Positions 56,646 through 64,000 of a stretch of DNA of 64,000 nt are shown here, piece after piece. Origin of the DNA: Phaseolus vulgaris (Eukaryota; Streptophyta; Magnoliopsida; Fabales; Fabaceae); NCBI RefSeq assembly GCF_000499845.2, contig NC_023749.2:19039138-19103137 (forward strand), written 5' to 3'. The notes under the pieces were generated by a model. That model did no database searches, was not told where the DNA came from, and worked only from the letters and a program-made list of their open reading frames with translations. The position numbers were made by a program, and so were the translations under genes. Within the stretch, counting starts at the first letter, position 1. Each line of letters begins with the position of its first letter.

Positions 56646-58099
56646 TGTTGAAGATGGATGAAGCTCATCTCCACCTAGCCTTAGTGTGTTTGATGTAGAT
56701 GTTAGCTAGTTTGCTTTGTAGGTTGCCATATGTCTTAGATGATTCTGCTGTTTAGGCTTGTGTGTTGACAAGGTTGCCTTTTGCTGCACGACCCATCCTA
56801 GATGCCAAATCAAGGTAGTAAGATCAAGCTCATGATGTGGTTAAATGGTTTGGAAAAGCTTTTTAAAGTTTTCTTAAATGGCTTAATTCAGTGCAAAAAT
56901 AAATTTGTTTTATTGAGAGGCAATCGGTTTATTTTGTCTCTGTTAAAGGCTTTTCAAAATTTTGTTAGGGCACCAAAGGTACAACTCAGTCTGTTATTTC
57001 AGTTAAGCTGAGCTGATAGCTTTATCATCTTTTAACCTGTTGTTTTCAGAATCAGTCTGTTGTTTTGTAAACTGCTCTGTAACTGTTTTTTAAAAGTGGT
57101 TAGAAACTTTTCTCTATAAAATAAAATGCCCCTCTCACGTGAAGGGATGCTGAACAATCACAGTTTTGACAGAGATACAACATTTTGTGTGAGAAAGTGA
57201 ATTGGAACGGTTTTTGCAAAGGTTTTTCAAAAGGAAAATATATGTGAGCTTGTTCTTGAAGAACCTTGGGTTGGTTGAAGGTGATGGTACTGTCTTGGAG
57301 CAAATAGAACAACTGGTTGATGTTCTTGCAACACAGTTTCAGGTGTAATCTTTTCCTTATTCATTCTTGTAATAGGTTTAAGTGTTATTCACTCTAGATA
57401 GGGTTTCTTGGAGTGCAAGGTATGCTGGAATAGTGTTTTTCAGCCTTGATTGTTGAGGTTCTTGAAGGGTTCAAGAACTGCTGTGTGTTTGTAATTGATT
57501 GTATCGGTTTTTAGTGGATTACACCTTGGAGTGAGGTGAACTGGACGTAGCTCTTGATGAGTGAACCAGTATAAAAATTATCGTGTGTTTCTTTTCTCAT
57601 CCCTGCTCTTAATTCTGTAATTTCACATAATCTGTCAAGAAAGGAATCTGTTATATTGAAACTAAATCTGTTAATTCTGGACCTGGTTAAATCTGCTATT
57701 CTAACTTGTTAATCAATCCTCTAATCATAAATCAAGCTGCTGTGTGAATCTGTAATAGGATAAGAAGGGTGAACTGGTTCCTTTAACTAAACTGTGACAT
57801 TTGGTTCATTACTCTAGATGGCTTATGTTAAGCAAAATTGATTAATTTTGTGCTTTAAACCGCAACTTTATAAACTGAGAAAGTTAATCAATTTGGTTCT
57901 GGTATTGCTGCTGGTTGATCTAAACTGTGCTGATCTTGTTTTGATTGTGCTAGATTCATCTGTAAAAACAATCTGTTCCGTTTAATATCAATCTGTTATT
58001 TTCACCTCTGTTACATAGTAAATTAGATTGGTTTGCGAAAATTTGATAAGCTCAATTCACCCCTCCCCTCTTGATCTTAGACACTGCTTAACTCTAACA
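56646..58099 (+). repeat. 5' LTR of right Sirevirus-like element
   Basis: Begins TGTTGAAGATGG, where the host integrase frame is lost, and ends ACTCTAACA just before the primer-binding site. 1454 bp. TATA box at 57116-57123 (TATAAAAT). The conserved LTR core GGACGTAGCTC...GAGTGAACCAGTATAAA is at about 57543-57577 and a C-rich block at about 58055. No genes. Confidence 0.85.
57116..57123 (+). promoter_or_regulatory. LTR TATA box
   Basis: TATAAAAT, about 470 bases into the LTR; the presumed start of genomic RNA lies shortly after it. Confidence 0.55.
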
Positions 58100-58101
58100 A
58101 T

Positions 58102-58120
58102 TGGTATCAAGAGCTAGGGC
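58102..58120 (+). other. Primer-binding site of right Sirevirus-like element
   Basis: TGGTATCAAGAGCTAGGGC, initiator Met-tRNA type, two bases after the LTR end; it shares the extra A with the site at 54839. Confidence 0.75.
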
Positions 58121-58143
58121 TTGTATTTTGCTCAAGTGTATGC

Positions 58144-59721
58144 ATGATGTCTGAGTTTAAAATGCCTTTTGTTGAAGGTGCGTCTATTAATAGACCTCCT
58201 ATGTTTGGTGGTGTTAACTATGCTTTCTGGAAAATCAGGATGAAAATATTTATGGAGTCTATTGACATGGGGATCTGGGATGCAGTGGTCAGTGGACCTT
58301 TTATACCTATGCAGGTTGTCAAAGAAGAAACAATAAAGAAGCCTTGGTATGAATGGAGTGAAACCAAGAAGAAGAAGGCCCAATATGACTCCTTAGCCAA
58401 GAATATCATCACCTCTGCACTGATTATGGATGAGTTCTTTAGAGTCTCTCAATGCAACTCAGCTAAGGAGATGTGGGAGGTACTAGAGGTAACTCATGAA
58501 GGGACTGATGATGTGAAACGGGCAAGGAAGCACTCACTAATTCAGGAATACAAACTGTTCAGAATGCAATCAGAAGAAAGTATTGCAGATGTGCAAAAAC
58601 GATTTACACATATTGTAAATCACCTCATTGGCCTTGGTAAAGTCTTTGACAAGGAAGAGCTCAACATAAAGGTGCTGAAATGCCTTGATAGGAGCTGGCA
58701 GCCTAAGGTAACAACAATCTCAGAATCCAGAGATTTATCCAAGATGTCCACTGCTGCACTTTTTGGAAAGCTGATGGAGCATGAAATAGAGCTGAAAAGA
58801 TTGAAAGAACAAGAAACTGTGGAGAAGAAAGCCAAAGGAATTGCCTTGAAAACTACCATGGAACATGATACAAGTGAGGAAGAAGAGAATCCTGAACATG
58901 ATGAGACATTGAGTTTGCTCACCAGAAAATTCAGCAGATTTCTTAGAAAGAAAAACCGTGACAAAACTCAACAAAGGAAGAGGTATCCTAAATCCAATGA
59001 TTCAAATTCTTCAAATTACACTTGTTTTGGATGTGGTAAACCAGGTCATATAAAGGTTGATTGTCCAAACAATCAAAACAAAGAAAGATCAGCAAGCAAG
59101 AAGAGTGAAAGAAGAAAAGGCAAAAGAGCATACATCTCATGGGAAGAAAATGATGTATCTTCATCTAGTGATTCCTCAACCGAAAGTGAGGAAGCAAATC
59201 TGTGCTTTATGGTGAATGATGAAGAATATAACTCTGATTCAGTAAGTGATTTTTCTACTGATTCTGAAAATTATGATCAGCTGGTAATTGCATTTAAGGA
59301 AACACATGATGAAGCAAACAGATTAGCTGTAATTTGCAACAAATTGAATAGAGTAAATAGGGTACTTGAACCTAAGGTCAAAGCTCTTGAAGAAGAACTG
59401 CACAAAGCTAAAACTGAATTGGTTAGCCTTGAATTAACTTGTTTGCATGCATCAATAAAAACCTATGATAATTGTAAGAAGCTGGAAAAACAGGTTGAAT
59501 ATTTGTTAAAAACACTTTCAAATTTCACCAAAGGAAGAGAAAATATTGAAACTTTATTAGGTTCACAGAATGCTGTTTTTAATAAAAATGGTCTAGGATA
59601 TAATTCTAAAATGAAAAGCAATGTGAAAAAGTTGTCCAGTTTTTTGTTCCTTCCAAAACAGGTTTTTCTTCTTTTAGTTGTTAAAAAACAATGCATACTG
59701 CAACATGTTTTTACTGTATGA
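58144..59721 (+). pseudogene. Sirevirus-like gag (frameshifted near its end)
   Basis: A 525-codon open frame from ATG 58144, 24 bases after the primer-binding site. Residues about 20-230 form the capsid-like UBN2 region (NYAFWKIRMKIFMESID, MWEVLEVTHEGT). A basic segment and a CCHC knuckle CFGCGKPGHIKVDC are near residue 300. An acidic Ser-rich stretch and a long predicted coiled coil (ALEEELHKAKTELVSLE) follow, as in Sirevirus gag. The last 30 or so residues are out of frame: a second knuckle (59706-59747) lies in another frame. The structural protein of virus-like particles in intact relatives. Confidence 0.88.
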
Positions 59722-59747
59722 AGTCTGGTCATATATCTAGAACATGT
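59706..59747 (+). other. Second CCHC zinc knuckle, out of frame with gag
   Basis: Encodes CFYCMKSGHISRTC (C-X2-C-X4-H-X4-C). The frame is closed upstream by a TAA about 25 bases before and downstream by TAA at 59808-59810, so neither gag nor protease reads through it without a frame change. Confidence 0.8.
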
Positions 59748-59763
59748 AAAGTTAGAAGGTACC

Positions 59764-62700
59764 TTGTTCCTAAAGGATTGGCCAAATGGCTTCCTAAGGA
59801 AAGGTATTAATCATGCTGGACCCCAGACTAAAAGGGGTACCATATGTGCTAAATCTGTTTTTTTGCATAAAAACAGTAGGAAAAATCAGTGGTACCTGGA
59901 CAGTGGCTGCTCAAAGCACATGACTGGTGATGTGACCCAGTTCATAAATCTGAAACTCAAAGCTGAAGTGCATGTCACATATGGGGACAACAATAGAGGA
60001 AAAATTCTTGGAAGAGGAGATGTTGGTACTAAAGACTCAACCACTATTGAGAATGTACTGTATGTTGAAGGGCTAAAACATAGTCTTCTAAGCATTAGCC
60101 AGCTGTGTGACAAGGGATACAAGGTCAATTTCGAAGCCAACACTTGTACAATTTCAAATGAAATTTCTGGTAAGGTGTTGTTCACTAGAAAAAGGGTAAA
60201 CAACATCTATCTCTTAGATATTATAAAGAGTTGTTCTGAAAATGAGTGTTTGTTATCTAAAAGTGATGAGTCATGGTTGTGGCATAAGAGGCTAGCTCAT
60301 ATTCACACAAATCACTTGAATAAGCTAAAGTCTAAGGAACTAGTTTCTGGTTTACCAAACATAAAATTTCAGAATAACAGATTGTGTGATGCTTGTGTAA
60401 AGGGAAAACAGATAAGAACTTCATTTAAATCTAAAGATGTGGTTTCTACAAATAAAACCTTGGATGTTTTACATATGGACTTGTTTGGACCATCTAGGAC
60501 TGCTAGCTTAGCTGGAAATTACTATGCCTTGGTGATTGTTGATGACTTTTCAAGATATACATGGACCTTGTTTCTTGCTTCTAAAAATGATGCATATAAA
60601 GTCTTTAAGAAACTTGCTAAGGTTCTGCATAATGAAAATGAAAATAGGATAAAACAGATTCGTAGTGATCATGGGGAGAATTTCAAAATGCAAAATTTGA
60701 TAGATATTGTGAAAAACATGGGATCACACATAGTTATTCTGCTCCTAGGACACCCCAACAAAATGGTGTAGTTGAAAGAAAGAATAGGTCACTAGAGGAG
60801 TTAGGTAGGACCATGTTAAATGAATCTGGTTTACCTAAATATTTTTGGGCAGATACTGTATATGCTGCTTCTTATGTGCTTAACAGAACTTTGATTAGAC
60901 CAATTCTTAAGAAAACTCCCTATGAATTGTATAAAGGTAGGAAGCCTAGCATTAGTCATCTTAGGGTTTTTGGCTGCAAATGTTTTGTTCTAAACAAAGG
61001 TAAAGACAATCTGGGGAAATTTGATCCTAAATCAGATGAGGGAATACATATTGGATATGCTATAAATGGTCATGCTTATAGAGTGTATAACAAAAGATTG
61101 CTTGCAGTAGAAGAATCTATACATGTTGTATTTGATGAAACAGATTTTTCTGTGCCCAAATCTGTTCTGGATGAACCTGGTATGGATGATTTAAGAACCA
61201 TTTTGCAAAAGAATCAATCTAGTGAGCTTGATGCAACTAATCAAAAATTCTGTTAAAGAATCTACTGTGAATGCAGGATTGCCTAAGGAAAGGAAGACAC
61301 CCAGGGATCTTACACTAGACAATGTAATTGATAAAATTGAGAAAGGAGTCTCAACAAGGAATTCACTTAATAATTTCTGCAGAACAGTGGCCTTTGTTTC
61401 ACAAATTGAGCCTAAAAGTCTGGAAGAAGCACTGCAAGACAACAATTGGATAACAACAATGCAGGAAGAACTGAACCAGTTTGAATACAATGAAGTGTGG
61501 ACTTTGGTTCCAAGAAAGCATGAGATGAATATCATAGGAACCAAGTGGGTGTACAGGAACAAGATGGATGAACATGGGGCTATCACTAGAAATAAAGCAA
61601 GGCTGGTTGCTAAAGGTTATAACCAAGAAGAGGGAATTGATTTTGGTGAAACCTATGCACCAGTAGCACGTCTTGAAGCTGTCAGATTACTTCTAGCATT
61701 TTCCAGCATACAAGGTTTCAAGTTGTTTCAAATGGATGTCAAGAGTGCATTCTTAAATGGTTACATTAATGAAGAGGTGTTTGTATCTCAGCCTCCAGGG
61801 TTCGAAGATCATAAAAATCCAGAGCATGTGTACATGCTTAAGAAGGCGTTATATGGATTGAAGCAGGCACCTAGGCAATGGTATGAGAGGCTAAGTGAAT
61901 TTCTGCTCTCTCAAGGATATAACCTTGGCAATTCTGATAAAACCCTGTTCATAAAGAAGAAAAGAGAAGACATTATACTTGTGCAAGTCTATGTGGATGA
62001 TATTATCTTTGGATCCACAAATGAAGAGATGTGTGAAGACTTTGTGAAAACAATGAAGAGTGAGTTTGAGATGTCAATGTTAGGGGAAATGAATTTCTTC
62101 TTTGGATTACAAGTGAAACAACTCAAGGATGGAATTTTCATAAGTCAAGAAAAGTACTGCAAGGAGCTGCTTAAGAGGTTTGATATGGATCAACGCAAAG
62201 CAATCAACACTCCTATTTCAACAAGCTGCCAGCTGGAACAAGATTGTGCAGGAAAATCAGTGGATCAATCTAAGTACAGGGGTTTAATTGGTTCTTTGTT
62301 ATACTTAACTGCTAGCAGGCCTGACATTATGTTTGTTGTGTGCTTATGTGCCAGATATCAATCTGATCCAAAGGAATCACACTACAATGCAGCAAAGAGA
62401 ATTCTGAAATACTTGCAAGGATCTAAGGATGTTGGATTATGGTATCCTAACAATGTATGTTTAAATTTAACTGGTTTTTCAGACTCTGACTTAGCAGGTT
62501 GCAAGGTTGATAGGAAAAGCACAAGTAGGACTTGTCATATGCTTGGATCAAGTCTAATCTCATGGCATTGCAAGAATCAGGCTTGTGTTGCTCTTTCTAC
62601 AGCAGAGGCAGAATACATAGCTGCTGGAAGTTGTTGTGCTCAAACCTTATGGCTAAGGCAACAGCTAAGTGATTTTGGAATTCTATTAAACAAGATACCT

Positions 62701-62946
62701 ATAAATTGTGATAATACTAGTGCTATAAAACTGTTTAAGAATCTTGTCATGCATTCAAGAACTAAACATATTGAAATTAGACATCACTTTCTAAGAGAAC
62801 ATATAGCTAATGGAACTTGTGATATCAAATTCATTGGCACTGAATTTCAATTGGCTGATCTTTTTACTAAACCTCTTGCTAAAGATAGGTTTTATTTTCT
62901 ACTAAATGAATTGGGTATCATTAGCTTAAATTGTCCTCTGCAGTAA
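59764..62946 (+). pseudogene. Sirevirus-like pol: protease, integrase, RT, RNase H (frameshifted)
   Basis: Protease active site WYLDSGCSKHM near 59890 is intact. Pre-integrase HKRLAHIHTNHLNKL and CDAC follow, then integrase with MDLFGPSR and SDHGE. A missing G in the run at 60673-60676, compared with the other copy, shifts the frame, which resumes at 60750-61256 ([26 protein letters not shown]). Another 1-bp change near 61240 shifts into the frame that ends at 62946 with RT ([43 protein letters not shown]) and RNase H (CVALSTAEAEYIA, DNTSAIKL, HIEIRHHF). A frame change also precedes 59810. All catalytic motifs are still present, so inactivation is recent and due to frameshifts. Confidence 0.92.
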
Positions 62947-63007
62947 AAATTTCAATCTGTTACTTTTTTTTAACATGTTTTGTTCTCTGTTTCAGAATCA
63001 CAACTGT

Positions 63008-63023
63008 GACTAGGAAAGAGAAA
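63008..63023 (+). promoter_or_regulatory. Conserved 16-nt motif after pol
   Basis: GACTAGGAAAGAGAAA, identical to 3913-3928 and at nearly the same distance from the pol stop (62 versus 68 bases). Confidence 0.55.
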
Positions 63024-63328
63024 GATTTGCTTTTCTCTCTCTCACTTTATATTTGACTGCTTTTACGGTTATTAACCAGCAGGTCTATGCCAATTAGCGT
63101 GTGGGTATCCTAACTGATTGGATATTGTGTAGGTGCAACAGATTTGATTTGCCAAAATCTAGTTCCAATATATTCTTACGTAAATCAACACCTGAACCTG
63201 TTGCACCACAAGAATAAAATCTGAAGCATATCTGTTTGATTTGGTTTTCTTTAAACCCATAATTCTTGAAATCTGATTAAATTGATTTCCTTTAAAATTT
63301 GTGATTTTCAAAATCTGACTTAAAGCTC

Positions 63329-63336
63329 TATATAAA
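63329..63336 (+). promoter_or_regulatory. TATA-like box upstream of third ORF
   Basis: TATATAAA in the context GCTCTATATAAACCTGG, 177 bases before the ATG of the third ORF; the other copy has the same octamer 84 bases before its ATG. A candidate internal promoter. Confidence 0.45.
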
Positions 63337-63512
63337 CCTGGCACTAGTCAATTGTTTGTTCACACATTCTCATCTATACTATAAACTGTCCAGGTTCAAA
63401 TATGATTCCTTACATGTTTCGTTTCTGCTATTATTGATAATATGAATTGCAAACTTATTTTTTTCTAGCTGGAATTATTGGTGAATAGGTGCAGGCAACA
63501 ACAGACTAAGCA

Positions 63513-64000
63513 ATGGCATCCTCCTCACACAGAAAGAAGAAATCCAAAGAACAATCTAACAGAAGCCAAGGCATTCTGGAAAACTGGTTTGCTGGAGATT
63601 CTGAAGCTATGACAAGGTTCATCCATGAAACAAGCAGAAAGCAAGTCAATATGCCCAAGGTGCTGAAATTTTCTAGGTTGAGGGAAGAAAATCTGACTGA
63701 AGCAAAAACTCTGTTCAAGCATCAAAAGCTGAAAAACTTCTTAGAAATGACTGGAAATGTCTATCCAGACTTGGTGAAAGTGTTCTACAGTAATCTGGTT
63801 CAAGATGGCAAAAATCTGGTCTCCCATGTGAAATGTGTGAAGCTGAAAATTACAAGGGAAATATGGAGCAATGTGGGAGGAATCAAGTATTTAGGAATGA
63901 AGGTTAGCAAAGGGAATACTGTTGGAATTCAAGGGTTCAACAAAATGCAGTTTTATAGGAGCTGTGTTAGAAATCCTGCTGAACCAGTAGCTAGATTTCA
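63513..64000 (+). CDS. Sirevirus third ORF (envelope-like/unknown), cut by window edge
   Basis: Open for 162 codons from ATG 63513 to the end of the window. Starts with a Lys/Ser-rich segment (ASSSHRKKKSKEQS), then ENWFAGDSEAMTRFIHETSR, PKVL, GNVYPDLVKVFYSNLV, EIWSNVGGIKYLGMKVSKGN and FNKMQFYRSC. No signal peptide or transmembrane helix in the visible part, so an envelope role is not supported here. Homologous frames are at 4253-4591 (N-terminal part) and 46859-47790 (from EIW onward). It resembles ORFs labelled putative plant transposon protein. Separated from pol by 566 bases, so it is probably expressed from its own transcript. Confidence 0.8.
   Translation, partial: MASSSHRKKKSKEQSNRSQGILENWFAGDSEAMTRFIHETSRKQVNMPKVLKFSRLREENLTEAKTLFKHQKLKNFLEMTGNVYPDLVKVFYSNLVQDGKNLVSHVKCVKLKITREIWSNVGGIKYLGMKVSKGNTVGIQGFNKMQFYRSCVRNPAEPVARF

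Larger units (their letters stand above)
56646..64000 (+). mobile_element. Sirevirus-like Ty1/copia element, 3' end outside window
   Basis: 5' LTR 56646-58099, primer-binding site 58102-58120, gag 58144, pol to 62946, spacer, third ORF from 63513 to the window edge. It inserted into the integrase of another copia element; the left target copy should be AACTT (56641-56645). It is highly similar to the element at 1-6008, but gag and pol carry at least four frameshifts, so it is not autonomous. The RT YVDD box (about 61989-62000) is intact. Confidence 0.92.

Noticed and set aside
58132..58974. Antisense frames across gag of the right element
   Set aside because: Shadows of the gag frame, which has clear domain content on the plus strand.

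Overview
The window looks like a stretch of a plant nuclear chromosome, most likely from a legume of the Phaseoleae (Vigna or Phaseolus type). That assignment is inferred from the AT-rich DNA, the Sirevirus-like Ty1/copia elements with a third ORF, plant CACTA transposases, a TRIM element and a plant AP2/ERF gene. No species can be fixed from the sequence alone. Almost everything is transposable-element DNA in various states of decay. The only intact host gene I can support is a single-exon AP2/ERF transcription factor at 36789-38039 (+).

Layout. 1-6008: right part of a Sirevirus-like copia element (+), its integrase split by a solo LTR (109-1305, target duplication AAAGG), its RT active site mutated, its third ORF truncated. 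7282-10110: decayed Athila-like Ty3/gypsy element (-) that has lost RT, RNase H and most of the integrase. 10500-18642: CACTA (En/Spm-type) element (-) with a TNP2-type transposase and a Transposase_24-like second gene. Its transposase carries a solo LTR (15054-17311, -) that in turn contains another solo LTR of the same family in the opposite orientation (15959-17096, +). 20615-21612: palindromic CACTA-like MITEs. 22240-24340: second truncated CACTA element (-) ending abruptly against a degenerate GT-rich repeat block (24341-25140). 25742-26842: another solo LTR (-, duplication TAACT). 28209-29835: complete non-autonomous CACTA element. 31010-31320: LINE fragment. 31321-34388: very AT-rich DNA with tandem repeats. 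34389-35627: element with long inverted repeats.

36430-38039: ERF053/ERF054-like gene with a palindromic TCP-type site, TATA box, CT-rich leader, a 17-codon upstream ORF and an intact coding frame. 38040-45049: intergenic DNA with a palindrome array, a TRIM element and a degenerate tandem repeat. 45050-47790: minus-strand Sirevirus remnant that keeps only the third ORF and an LTR. 47940-49750: plant-mobile-domain remnant. 50220-53845: AT-rich DNA with short TIR-like remnants. 53900-54660: gypsy LTR-type remnant (-). 54839-56645: copia element of another lineage (+), cut in its integrase by a second Sirevirus-like element whose 5' LTR, primer-binding site, gag, pol and start of the third ORF fill 56646-64000.

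The window is therefore a record of nested insertion, LTR-LTR recombination and decay around one conserved stress or development regulator. The most notable signals are the same-family solo-LTR-in-solo-LTR palindrome, the third retroelement ORF preserved at three loci with a shared upstream motif and TATA box, and the uORF plus TCP palindrome of the ERF gene.
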